This document shows, piece after piece, positions 8,402-16,826 of a DNA stretch of 64,000 bases. Source of the stretch: Marinobacterium profundum. GTDB lineage: Bacteria; Pseudomonadota; Gammaproteobacteria; Pseudomonadales; Balneatricaceae. The stretch spans positions 1 to 64,000 of the forward strand of contig NZ_BCNS01000083.1 of NCBI RefSeq assembly GCF_001528745.1, in the 5' to 3' direction. A program made the position numbers and the translations under genes. The notes beneath the pieces are model-generated. The model did not search any database. It saw nothing but the letters and a program-made list of their open reading frames with translations, and had not been told where the DNA came from. Positions within the stretch are counted from its first letter, which is position 1; every line of letters begins with the position of its first letter.

Positions 8402-9693
8402 TTAATTATCGAACCTCTTACTCCTAACCCCCAAGGCATAGAAAATAATTTATTTGCATAGAACCATGTCACCATCCACTGAAACGCCATGCAAATACAT
8501 AAAGCCCATGCTGCACCAATCAGCCCGAACAACTTCATAAAAAACAACACAAGAAAAACGTTTAAAGAACCAAAAGAAAAGGTAATTAATGATATTACAG
8601 CGGTTCGCCTTACAAAAAAGATATAATTAGTAACCATCAAATACATACCGCGAAAAACTTGAGCCAAAACAATCCATGGTACTATACTCGAAGAAACAGC
8701 GTATTTTTCACCAGCGAAAAAAACAACAATACCATCCCCCCAAATAAAGAAAACAGCAGAAATAAACATCAAAAACAAATAATACCAATATGTTATTTTT
8801 ACGATTAAAAACTTATCACTCCCTTTGTTCCTATTTAAACGCTCATACAGCCAAGGCACATAGGCCTTATTAACAGCATCCATTAAAACACTAAGAATCA
8901 TAGATAATTGAACTGCCACCATATAATATCCAGCTTGTTCTAACCCAAGAACAGTACTTATTAAAGCACGATCTATCGTAAGGAGAAGAAAAGCACCAAT
9001 AATATGAGGAATTAATGGGATTCCAAATCTTACAGCTTCCATTATTAAGACGGGTCGCCATACAATTTCAACAAGCCCATCTTTTTTAAGAAAAAAATAT
9101 GCTAGCACACCAAATACTAAGATACTCACAGTGAGCCCACTTAGACGGCCATCCACGCCCCAAAATAAGACCACTACCAACTGCAGTGACAAAAGCATGT
9201 TAGATAAACCATACAAAACTTGGAATAACCCAAATTTTTTTGCTTCTTTTCGAACCTGCCATTGACCAAGACGAAGCTGAATCAAAAAGCTGCTGAAAGC
9301 AAAAGGAATACCGATCAGCAACCAGAATTCCGAAAGACCAATGAGCTCAGACAAACCTTGAGAAAAAAATGCAACTAGTAAGAATAAAACGCTAGAACTA
9401 ACAATAAGCAGAATTAAACAAGAGCCTATGAACTCTCCAATTTCTGAATCCGGTTTTTTATAGTCAAAATACTTTCGCCCCGCAGCACCATGAACACTCA
9501 ATCCGCACAAAGCACCAAGAAGTGACACCCATACATGAAATACAGCAACCTCACCATATTCCTCGGGCTCTAAATACCTAGTCAGGATAGGCAAAAGAAC
9601 AAAAGGTATCGCAGCAGTCATAATGCCTGAAATAAAATAGACACCTATTCCTGAAACGAGACTACTTTTTTTAATTCTTCCAATAAAAGACAT
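8398..9693 (-). CDS. Oligosaccharide flippase (Wzx/MATE-like)
   Basis: A 431-residue integral membrane protein with about 12 predicted hydrophobic segments spread over its length. The N-terminus (SGIMTAAIPFVLLPILTRYL followed by EPEEYGE) is the classic start of polysaccharide flippases of the MOP superfamily. It should move undecaprenyl-linked repeat units across the inner membrane. It is the first gene of the AT-rich sugar cluster, with 575 bp without genes upstream. Its presence favours a lipopolysaccharide, capsule or O-unit product over purely cytoplasmic glycosylation of flagellin. Confidence 0.85.
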   Translation of the reverse strand: MSFIGRIKKSSLVSGIGVYFISGIMTAAIPFVLLPILTRYLEPEEYGEVAVFHVWVSLLGALCGLSVHGAAGRKYFDYKKPDSEIGEFIGSCLILLIVSSSVLFLLVAFFSQGLSELIGLSEFWLLIGIPFAFSSFLIQLRLGQWQVRKEAKKFGLFQVLYGLSNMLLSLQLVVVLFWGVDGRLSGLTVSILVFGVLAYFFLKKDGLVEIVWRPVLIMEAVRFGIPLIPHIIGAFLLLTIDRALISTVLGLEQAGYYMVAVQLSMILSVLMDAVNKAYVPWLYERLNRNKGSDKFLIVKITYWYYLFLMFISAVFFIWGDGIVVFFAGEKYAVSSSIVPWIVLAQVFRGMYLMVTNYIFFVRRTAVISLITFSFGSLNVFLVLFFMKLFGLIGAAWALCICMAFQWMVTWFYANKLFSMPWGLGVRGSIIK

Positions 9694-9727
9694 ATAGTTA
9701 CAACGAATAAATGCCGAATAAATCCAG

Positions 9728-9774
9728 CTAGAATATTTTTCTAGACTAGACTACTTTATAAAAAGTAGTCTAGT
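9728..9774. repeat. Two abutting inverted repeats upstream of the flippase
   Basis: Positions 9745-9757 and 9762-9774 form a perfect 13-bp stem (arm ACTAGACTACTTT) with a 4-nt loop. Directly beside it 9728-9733 and 9739-9744 form a 6-bp stem (CTAGAA/TTCTAG) with a 5-nt loop. The pair starts 35 bp upstream of the flippase ATG. No U-tract follows on either strand, so it is not a classic terminator. A TATACT hexamer touches the outer edge on the minus strand, but no good -35 element is present. It could be an operator, a transcript leader structure or an old insertion scar. Confidence 0.75.
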
Positions 9775-10268
9775 ATACGGAAAAATAATGAATGTTTATT
9801 TTATTTAAAAATCTTATTATTAAACGTTTATATCAACTACCTAGGGCAGATGCATGAACATAATTTGTACAGCGAATGCGGCTTTTTGATGGGCAGAGAA
9901 CTCACCATTTGGATAACTATTGATCATCCCTATAGTGAGATTCACCTGAGTTGCTGCCGGTATCATATAGGCATGACTGTTTTTCGCTTATTTTCTGAGC
10001 AACTCACGCCATGAAACTGGTCAAAACTCGTTCACACGCCTGTGCTGATCGACCACCCAATTCAAACCCACACACCACTGAAAACAGTTCTGATACTCAG
10101 ACATCTAATATATCCGTGCACTTACCTATATCTCTATTTCCTGCAATCTCATATAGAAACCTTGGACAATTCCGGTGATCCTTAGAGTATCTGCTTTTCG
10201 GCTTCACTGCGAAACACTCCAAACCACCGCGTAAAATTAGCCTAGTCGCGGTGGATACTCTTTGCACA
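9775..10268. other. Gene-free AT-rich spacer between hydrolase and sugar cluster
   Basis: About 500 bp with no supported coding sequence on either strand; the only open frames are below 60 codons and resemble nothing known. No transposase remnant, tRNA or terminal repeat was recognised. Composition changes from AT-rich near the flippase to more balanced near the hydrolase gene, so a recombination junction between acquired sugar genes and older chromosome probably lies here. Confidence 0.5.
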
Positions 10269-11705
10269 TCACACCTCAATCAACACCTCCACTCCGCGCT
10301 CTTCATACAGTGCCCTGAGCTTTTCAGCCAGCGCCTGTTTCGCGTGCGCCTCACCATGGATCAGCCGTATCCGGCTGGGCCACTGCTGCATTCGGGTAAC
10401 GAAGTTCAGCAGGTCCTGCTGGTCGGCATGGGCGGAGTAGCCGCCGATGCTTTCAATGCCGGCGCGGATGTCGATGCGTTCGCCATCCAGCTCGACATAA
10501 CCGCCGCTGGGGCCATGGGTCTGAATGGCATTCCCTGCGGTGCCACGGGCCTGGTAGCCAACGAAGAGTACATTATGGCGCGCATCGCTCAGCATGGCCT
10601 TGAGGTAGTTGACGATGCGCCCGCTGCTGCACATGCCGCTGCCGGCGATAACAATGGCCGGGCGTGCGGTATCGGCCAGGTGGTGCACTGTTTTCAGATG
10701 GTCATGGTGGCTGTCGATGGTCAGCAGTTGCTCGAACCCCAGCGGCTTGCGACCGGACTGCAGACGCTTGTGGGCTTCTTCATCCCAGTAGGGCTGCAGG
10801 GATCTATAAACACGCGTAAAGCGACTCGCCAGCGGCGAATCCAGAATAACAGGAAGCGCCGGCCAGTCCGGCTGCAGTTCGATGCCTTTCAGCGCGGCCT
10901 GCACGGTCTTGCTGCGATGGATAATATCTTCCAGTTCATACAGCAGTTCCTGGGTGCGGCCAATGCTGAAGGCCGGAATCAGTACTGTGCCCTTGTCCTG
11001 CAACGCTCGTGTAATGGCGCTTTCGAGCCTTGCGCGGCGGCTGCGTCTATCCTCATGTACGCGGTTGCCATAGGTGCTTTCCATCACCAGGGTATCTGCC
11101 CGCCGCGGTGACTGGGGCGGCGGTAACAGCGGCGCATGGGGCGCCCCCAGATCCCCGGAAAAGACCACCCGGTGTTTCTCTGCGCTGCGCCGGTTATGCA
11201 GGTCGCATTCCACATAGGCCGAGCCGAGAATATGGCCGGCGCGCTGCAAGCGAATCCGGCACAGCATCCAAGGCTCATCTATTAGCGTAAACCAGGTTTT
11301 ATAGGGCAACGGCAGCAGCCGCTTGCTCAGCTGGCTGATAAAACGCTCAACCTGCTGCTGATCACGACTGATGCCAAGTTTGAAGGCATCCTCCAGCACA
11401 ATCGGCAGCAGTTTGGCCGAGGGTTCACTGCACAGAATGGGCCCCTTGAACCCCGCCGCCATCAGATACGGAATACGCCCGACATGATCGATATGCACAT
11501 GGGTGGCCACCAGCGCCCGAATCCCCTTGAGCGAAAACTCCACCGCCAGCCGGTCTGCACCGCTGCGACCGTCGCCCGAGGTTTCGGCCCCCTGAAACAG
11601 GCCACAGTCGATCAGCAGACTCTGGTGCTCATCGATGCGCAACTGATGACAGGATCCGGTGACACCGTCTCTGGCACCGTGGTGAATAATTTCAGGGTAC
11701 TCCAT
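10269..11705 (-). CDS. Beta-CASP metallo-beta-lactamase-fold hydrolase (RNase-like)
   Basis: A 478-residue protein. The metal-binding motif HVHIDH (H69, H71, D73, H74) is intact, and later elements include SGDLG, STYGNR, a beta-CASP domain in the middle, and the C-terminal GSGMCSSGRI and GYSAHADQ motifs with IHGE. This is the CPSF/Ysh1-like, RNA-metabolising MBL family with an RMMBL C-terminal domain. It is likely a cytoplasmic ribonuclease, though the substrate is unknown. A good AAGGA site precedes the ATG. It is the first gene downstream of the ops element, 64 bp from it, which puts it inside the probable RfaH-controlled transcript. Confidence 0.85.
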   Translation of the reverse strand: MEYPEIIHHGARDGVTGSCHQLRIDEHQSLLIDCGLFQGAETSGDGRSGADRLAVEFSLKGIRALVATHVHIDHVGRIPYLMAAGFKGPILCSEPSAKLLPIVLEDAFKLGISRDQQQVERFISQLSKRLLPLPYKTWFTLIDEPWMLCRIRLQRAGHILGSAYVECDLHNRRSAEKHRVVFSGDLGAPHAPLLPPPQSPRRADTLVMESTYGNRVHEDRRSRRARLESAITRALQDKGTVLIPAFSIGRTQELLYELEDIIHRSKTVQAALKGIELQPDWPALPVILDSPLASRFTRVYRSLQPYWDEEAHKRLQSGRKPLGFEQLLTIDSHHDHLKTVHHLADTARPAIVIAGSGMCSSGRIVNYLKAMLSDARHNVLFVGYQARGTAGNAIQTHGPSGGYVELDGERIDIRAGIESIGGYSAHADQQDLLNFVTRMQQWPSRIRLIHGEAHAKQALAEKLRALYEERGVEVLIEV

Positions 11706-11769
11706 GACGTTATTCCTTTAACGGGCGGGTTACGCTTGACTCAACTCGACTTGTCCACAGACCTTCAGA

Positions 11770-11781
11770 CACGCTACCGCC
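11770..11781 (-). promoter_or_regulatory. ops element (RfaH recruitment site, JUMPStart core)
   Basis: On the minus strand these 12 bases read GGCGGTAGCGTG, identical to the ops pause/RfaH-loading sequence of Escherichia coli. The preceding bases CCTGG match the JUMPStart context closely. The site lies in the 131-bp gap after rfaH and 64 bp before the hydrolase start codon, oriented with transcription towards the surface-sugar cluster. A small inverted repeat (ATTGAC-G-GTCAAT) sits just upstream. RfaH binding at ops converts RNA polymerase to an antiterminating form that reads long, poorly translated operons. Confidence 0.85.
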
Positions 11782-11836
11782 CCAGGATTGACCGTCAATT
11801 TCCCGAGAACGCGGCTGAATCTGCCTGTTGGCAGAC

Positions 11837-12340
11837 TCAGGCCTGGCGAATGTTAGCCAACGGCATTACCAGCCGCTGGCTTCGTTGCATCAAGTTGAGC
11901 AGTATAACCACCCGTTCGGTGCCATCGTAGCACTCAAACAGGGCATCTAGCTCGGCAAAGGGGCCTTCGGCAACCCGCACCGGATCACCGGGCTTTAACA
12001 CGGCTGCAGCGGGCTGTTTTTTCTCTCCGGCCACACGCTTGCGCAACTGGTCAACAATGTCATGACCAATAGGCAGCGGGGTATCATTGAATGTGACCAG
12101 GCGACTGACGCCGCGGGTCGAGCGGATCGGGCGCCAGTTGTCGGCAATCTGATCCAGATAGATAAAAATGTAGCCGGGAAAAAGAGGCTCAGACAGCTCA
12201 CAGCGCTTGCCAGCACGGACTCGCTCAACGGCCATGAAAGGGGCGAAGCAATCGAAGCCCTGAAACTCCAGATTCTCCAGAGCACGGGCGTCCTGCCGAG
12301 GCTTGGTTTGCAACAGGTACCAGGCGCGCTTTACAGCCAT
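11837..12340 (-). CDS. rfaH: Transcription antitermination factor RfaH
   Basis: A 167-residue NusG paralogue of normal RfaH length. The N-terminal NGN domain (to about residue 100) has WYLLQTKPRQD, the FPGYIF core motif and RSTRGVSRLV; the C-terminal KOW-type domain starts around GDPVRVAEGPF. RfaH, unlike NusG, acts only on transcripts carrying an ops element, and one lies 56 bp after this gene on the same strand. A GGAGAG ribosome site precedes the ATG. The adjacency suggests it controls the surface-sugar genes downstream and perhaps loads on a transcript from its own promoter. Confidence 0.93.
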   Translation of the reverse strand: MAVKRAWYLLQTKPRQDARALENLEFQGFDCFAPFMAVERVRAGKRCELSEPLFPGYIFIYLDQIADNWRPIRSTRGVSRLVTFNDTPLPIGHDIVDQLRKRVAGEKKQPAAAVLKPGDPVRVAEGPFAELDALFECYDGTERVVILLNLMQRSQRLVMPLANIRQA

Positions 12341-12456
12341 TGCGCTCTCCGTGTTCAGATTCCGTTTTGAGCAAGCCGAACAGCTAAAAAAAGCTGTCGA
12401 CGTTTATTTCCGACTTTATTCTGAGTAGATAACCAAAAGCTAACCACCCAGCAGAA

Positions 12457-13740
12457 TTACAGGCGCTTATCCACCTGATCCAGCGCCAGCACTCCTTTCA
12501 CATCAAACAATACACTGTGTTCCCTGTCCCTGCACAGCCCACGGATACGCTCGGCCCCCATGGCCTGAAATTGATGATGAGCCACGGCCAGCACAACAGC
12601 ATCAAACTGTCCCGATTGCAGGTTTTCGAGCAATTCAAGGCCGTATTCCTCCCGGGCCTGGTGCGCAGAAACCCAGGGGTCGTGCACATCCACATGGGCG
12701 CCATAGGACTCAAGTTCGCGCACCATATCAATGACCTTGGTATTGCGTATATCGGGGCAGTTTTCCTTGAACGACAACCCCAGTATCAGCACCCTGGCGT
12801 CGGCCACATGCAGGCGGCGCTTGATCATCAGCTTGACCACTTCTTCAGCCACGTATTGGCCCATACCGTCGTTGATGCGCCGCCCCGCCAGAATGACATC
12901 AGGGAAATAGCCGGCCGCCTGGGCCTTGTGGGCGAGGTAATAGGGATCAACACCGATACAGTGCCCACCCACCAATCCTGGGCGAAACGGCAGAAAGTTC
13001 CACTTGGTGCCCGCAGCTTCCAGCACCTGGGTCGTATCTATCCCCAGCTTGCCAAAAATAATCGCCAGTTCATTCACCAGGGCTATATTCAAATCACGCT
13101 GGGTGTTTTCGATCACCTTGGAGGCCTCGGCCACTTTGATGCTGCTGGCCTTGTGGGTACCAGCGGTAATAACACGACGATAGAGATCATCAACAAAATC
13201 GGCGACCGCTGGTGTGGAGCCCGAAGTAACCTTGACGATACTGGGAAGGCGGTGCTTCTTGTCACCGGGATTAATGCGTTCAGGGCTGTAGCCAACGAAA
13301 AAATCCTGGTTGAAGATCATGCCAGACGCCGCTGCCAGCTCGGGTACGCAAACATCTTCAGTGGCACCGGGATAGACTGTGGACTCGTAAATAACGACGG
13401 AGCCTGGTTTCAGAACTGAGCCGATCGCCTGGCTGGCACGGCGCAGAGGCGACAGGTCCGGCTGCTTGTTCTCATCCACAGGCGTCGGCACAGTGACGAT
13501 AAAGACATTGCAGTGGGCCACATCCGCCAGTTCCGCACTGAAGCCCAGCTTGCTGGCGCTACACAGCTCATCCGGCTCAACTTCAAGCGTGCTGTCCTGC
13601 CCGCTTCTGAGTTCATCCACACGACCACGGTTGATATCAAAACCGATGGTCTCGAATTGCTTGCCAAGCTCGACCGCCAGCGGCAGCCCTACGTAACCCA
13701 GACCCAGCACACAGATCCTGATGTTATTCAGGTCCAACAT
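12457..13740 (-). CDS. tviB: UDP-N-acetylglucosamine 6-dehydrogenase (TviB/WbpA-like)
   Basis: A 427-residue NAD-dependent nucleotide-sugar dehydrogenase. It has an N-terminal Rossmann motif [46 protein letters not shown], and the catalytic-cysteine segment [12 protein letters not shown], with a C-terminal UDP-binding domain containing [13 protein letters not shown]. These match the Vi-polysaccharide TviB group, which oxidises UDP-GlcNAc or UDP-GalNAc at C6 to the uronic acid. It is separated from rfaH by 116 bp and reads in the same direction. The product would supply an acidic amino sugar for a surface polysaccharide. Confidence 0.87.
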   Translation of the reverse strand: MLDLNNIRICVLGLGYVGLPLAVELGKQFETIGFDINRGRVDELRSGQDSTLEVEPDELCSASKLGFSAELADVAHCNVFIVTVPTPVDENKQPDLSPLRRASQAIGSVLKPGSVVIYESTVYPGATEDVCVPELAAASGMIFNQDFFVGYSPERINPGDKKHRLPSIVKVTSGSTPAVADFVDDLYRRVITAGTHKASSIKVAEASKVIENTQRDLNIALVNELAIIFGKLGIDTTQVLEAAGTKWNFLPFRPGLVGGHCIGVDPYYLAHKAQAAGYFPDVILAGRRINDGMGQYVAEEVVKLMIKRRLHVADARVLILGLSFKENCPDIRNTKVIDMVRELESYGAHVDVHDPWVSAHQAREEYGLELLENLQSGQFDAVVLAVAHHQFQAMGAERIRGLCRDREHSVLFDVKGVLALDQVDKRL

Positions 13741-13902
13741 TCTTTACGCCTTAGTGCTCGGAATTTTGCAAAGCGGGTATCATAACAGCCACAAGCAGAT
13801 AGCGGGTAGCCGTGAGTTAGTACTTATAGCTGCGCAGCTTTAGCCAAGCGCCCCGATCTGGATTCAGCAAAACCGTGACCCAACTATTGTGACTCTAATA
13901 CC

Positions 13903-15894
13903 GTGACTCACCTTCAGCACGCCCTTATCGACTGGCAACAGCATGGAGCGCGATCTGCCCGCTTCGATGAAGACTATTTCAACAGCGACACGGGCCCGGC
14001 TGAGGCCCGCCATGTCTTCGTGGATGGCAACCAGCTTGGGGCTCGCTTCACAGCCCTCACGCAAGCCCACTTCAGCATCGCCGAAACCGGTTTTGGCAGC
14101 GGGCTCAATTTTCTCGTCACACGGGAGCTCTGGCTGCAACGAGCCCCCCAAGGCGCCCGGCTGAATTACATCTCGCTGGAGAAATACCCGCTAACATTGC
14201 AGGATCTGGCCCGCTGCCTTGGGCACTGGCCAGAATTCGCCAGCGCTGCCTCCCAGCTGCAGGCGCAGTACCCACCGCTGCTGGAGGGGTTTCACCGCCT
14301 GGAGTTCGACAATGGCCGCATCAGCCTGACGCTTATTTTCGCCGATGCCACCCAGGGCCTGGCCGAGTTCGAGGGGCCCGTGGATGCATGGTTTCTCGAC
14401 GGTTTCTCTCCCGCCAGCAACCCGAATATCTGGTCTGAAGCGCTATTCCAGCAGGTAGCGCATCTGAGCCACAAAAGCACGACGCTGGCCGCAGCCCATG
14501 CTGAGAGCTGCCTGCGAGACGGCCTTGCCGCAGTGGACTTCGAGATCAGCGCTGTACTAGGGTTTGGTGCAAACAGCAGGATGCTTAGCGGTACCTACAG
14601 CGGCCCTGTCGCCCCTCTTGCCCCTATGGCCCCCGCATCAATCAGCCCCTGGTTTGACCGACCCAAAGCCCGCCCGCGGCCCGAATCAGTGCTGATCCTG
14701 GGCGCAGGTCTCGCCGGCTGCTGTGCCGCCTACGCACTGGCCCGCCGGGGTATCCCGGTCAGGTTATTGGAGCGCAGCGAAGCGGCGGCCAGCGGCGGAT
14801 CCGGCAATCGACAGGGGGCACTCTACGCCAAACTGCCGGTACGCCCCACCAAACAGGGGTTACTTCACAGCACCGGGCTCGATTACAGCCGCCATCTGCT
14901 GCAACAGCTGAGCACTGAGGGATTACTGCCAGCCCATAGCTGGCAGGCCTGCGGCTTGCTGCAACTGGCCCAGAGCGACAGGGAAGCCAATCGCCAGGGC
15001 CAGTTGCTCGATGCCGGCGCCTATCCCAAGACCCTGGTACAGGGGGTCAGCGCCAGCGAGGCCAGCGTCCTGGCTGGTACCAGCACCCCCCACAGCGGCC
15101 TGTTTTTCCCCACCGCAGGCTGGGTATCACCGGTAGATCTGTGCCAGGCACTGCTGCAACACCCGCTGATCAGCCTAAGCACCAGCGCGACTGTGGAAGC
15201 ACTGGACTATCAACAAGACAGCAAGCGTTGGCAGGCGCAATGCGACAGCGGCGAGCGCTTTCAAGCCTGTGCAGTGATCGTCGCCACCGCAGGGGCCGCC
15301 AAGGCACTGTGCTCCCTCGCCCACCTGCCGCTCAAGTCCATCCGTGGGCAGGTCAGCGAAGCGCCTGTACCCGCCACAGAACCGGCACTGCGGACCGTGG
15401 TCTGCGGCGATGGCTATATTCCGCCCGCCATGAACGGCACCTACTGTTTCGGCGCCACCTTCGATCTGCACGACTGCGATACGGAAATCCGCCCCCATGA
15501 CCACCAGAGCAACCTTGCCACCCTGAGCAAATCCCTGCCCTCCCTGGGTAAAGCACTGGCGCAGCAGCCGCTGCAGGGCCGGGTAGCCTTTCGCTGCTCC
15601 ACGCCGGACTACCTGCCCATTGTCGGGCCCGCACCCGATGCCGAGCGTTTTATGAAAGACTACGCGCGCCTGCGCCAGGACCGCAAATGGCGCTTCGACA
15701 CTGAACCCTGCCATTATCCCGGACTCTATGTGAGTGTCGGCCACGGCTCCAAGGGGCTGCTGACCTGCCCCATTGGCGGCGAACTGCTGGCGAGTCTGAT
15801 CTGTAATGAGCCATTGCCGCTGGGGCGCACAGTCACCGAGGCGCTGAATCCGGCACGCTTTATCATCAAGAATCTGATCCGCGGGTCGATATAG
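13903..15894 (+). CDS. mnmC: Bifunctional tRNA wobble-uridine enzyme MnmC
   Basis: A 663-residue two-domain enzyme that finishes mnm5s2U at position 34 of certain tRNAs. The N-terminal methyltransferase (about 1-245) has the SAM motif ETGFGSGLNF. The C-terminal FAD-dependent oxidoreductase (from about 260) begins LILGAGLAGCCAAYALARRG and removes the carboxymethyl group. The start is GTG at 13903, where THLQHALIDW aligns with normal MnmC N-termini. It is divergent from tviB across 162 bp that must hold both promoters. No obvious operon partner except the CBS gene 74 bp downstream. Confidence 0.93.
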   Translation: MTHLQHALIDWQQHGARSARFDEDYFNSDTGPAEARHVFVDGNQLGARFTALTQAHFSIAETGFGSGLNFLVTRELWLQRAPQGARLNYISLEKYPLTLQDLARCLGHWPEFASAASQLQAQYPPLLEGFHRLEFDNGRISLTLIFADATQGLAEFEGPVDAWFLDGFSPASNPNIWSEALFQQVAHLSHKSTTLAAAHAESCLRDGLAAVDFEISAVLGFGANSRMLSGTYSGPVAPLAPMAPASISPWFDRPKARPRPESVLILGAGLAGCCAAYALARRGIPVRLLERSEAAASGGSGNRQGALYAKLPVRPTKQGLLHSTGLDYSRHLLQQLSTEGLLPAHSWQACGLLQLAQSDREANRQGQLLDAGAYPKTLVQGVSASEASVLAGTSTPHSGLFFPTAGWVSPVDLCQALLQHPLISLSTSATVEALDYQQDSKRWQAQCDSGERFQACAVIVATAGAAKALCSLAHLPLKSIRGQVSEAPVPATEPALRTVVCGDGYIPPAMNGTYCFGATFDLHDCDTEIRPHDHQSNLATLSKSLPSLGKALAQQPLQGRVAFRCSTPDYLPIVGPAPDAERFMKDYARLRQDRKWRFDTEPCHYPGLYVSVGHGSKGLLTCPIGGELLASLICNEPLPLGRTVTEALNPARFIIKNLIRGSI

Positions 15895-15968
15895 TATCTG
15901 CAGGCGTCAAAGAGTCTTGAGTACGATGTCCGACCAAGCCACACCGGCGTCCAGCGGCAGGAGGTTGC

Positions 15969-16640
15969 ATGGCACTTGTCATCTACGATCAGGGTTATCG
16001 GATACAGACCCCGGTGCGGGCGTTATTCAAACCCGGCGGCGTCGACAGCATAGAACCGATCAAGGCCTCCCATGCTACGGCCGAGGGAGAACAGCAACTG
16101 GATACCGACGCCGAGCGTTTCAGGCTGCAGTACTCGGCCCAGCGTAACAATTCCCGAACACCCACCCGGCCAGCACAACAACCCGCCCAGCGAGCCTACG
16201 CTGCCAGTGAAGAAGCCGGCGAAAACACCGCAGCAAAGCGCACAGCACCACAGCTGTTAGCCACCCAGATCATGACGAGCCCGGTACATCACATCAGCCC
16301 CGAGACTAGCGTCGCTGAAGCCTACGAACAGATGCGGCGCCTGCAAATAGAGCACCTGGTTATAGTTTCGGCAGAACAGCGCCCGCTGGCCATGCTCAGC
16401 CGCCATGACCTGCATCAGGCCGCACTGCGGCCCACCAGTCCGGTTGCCGCCATTCATGGCCGTCATCTGCTGGCGGCATCAGCCCAAACCGATGTATCAC
16501 ACCTGGCGGCAAGTTTTGTTGAGTTTGATCTGGGTGCGATGCCCATCGTCGATGCAGAAGACAGGTTGGTCGGCATTGTGACCCGCACCGACCTGCTGCG
16601 CCTGCTGATTACAGACGCCCATATCGAAGGTTGGGCCTGA
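15969..16640 (+). CDS. CBS-domain pair protein of unknown role
   Basis: A 223-residue protein. The N-terminal 90 residues are polar and low in complexity, rich in Gln, Ala and Thr-Pro, with no recognised fold. Two CBS motifs follow, at about 97-150 (ATQIMTSPVHHISPETSV) and 160-218 (GAMPIVDAEDRLVGIVTRTDLLRLL). CBS pairs usually bind adenosyl ligands and regulate a partner; none is fused here. It starts at ATG 15969 and ends against a heptamer repeat array. Co-transcription with mnmC is possible from the short gap. Similar stand-alone proteins occur in Pseudomonas relatives, but no function is assigned. Confidence 0.8.
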   Translation: MALVIYDQGYRIQTPVRALFKPGGVDSIEPIKASHATAEGEQQLDTDAERFRLQYSAQRNNSRTPTRPAQQPAQRAYAASEEAGENTAAKRTAPQLLATQIMTSPVHHISPETSVAEAYEQMRRLQIEHLVIVSAEQRPLAMLSRHDLHQAALRPTSPVAAIHGRHLLAASAQTDVSHLAASFVEFDLGAMPIVDAEDRLVGIVTRTDLLRLLITDAHIEGWA

Positions 16641-16650
16641 TTTTGAAGGC

Positions 16651-16822
16651 GAGGTGCGAGGTGCGAGGTGCGAGGTGCGAGGTGCGAGGTGCGAGATTAA
16701 AGGGGCTAGGGGCTAGGGGCAAGATGAAAGATGCCGCCACTTACACAGAAAAATTTATAGTCTCGCTTTTGCCTTGCCCTTCCTAGCCCCTTGAATCTAG
16801 CCCCTTGCCCCTGCTTTTCATC
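16651..16822. repeat. 7-bp-period tandem array and imperfect inverted repeat between convergent genes
   Basis: Positions 16651-16692 are six exact copies of GAGGTGC. Then 16701-16735 continue in 7-bp steps as AGGGGCT twice, AGGGGCA, AGATGAA and AGATGCC. About 70 bp further on, 16790-16822 carry the same words in inverse orientation (CTAGCCCCTTG twice, then GCTTTTCATCT), so the region can fold into a long imperfect hairpin. It fills the space between two convergent genes and may end transcription in both directions. Confidence 0.85.
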
Positions 16823-16826
16823 TGGT

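Noticed and set aside
10097-10279. 60-codon minus frame in the spacer before the flippase
   Set aside because: No ribosome site, no similarity, overlaps the hydrolase end; not supported as a gene.
10251-11111. 286-codon open frame on plus opposite the hydrolase gene
   Set aside because: The hydrolase has its complete metal-binding and RMMBL motifs; the plus frame begins within non-coding spacer and has no similarity to known proteins.
12380-12397. ACAGCT-A6-AGCTGT inverted repeat upstream of rfaH as terminator of tviB
   Set aside because: The stem is only 6 bp and the A/T run is in the loop rather than after it.
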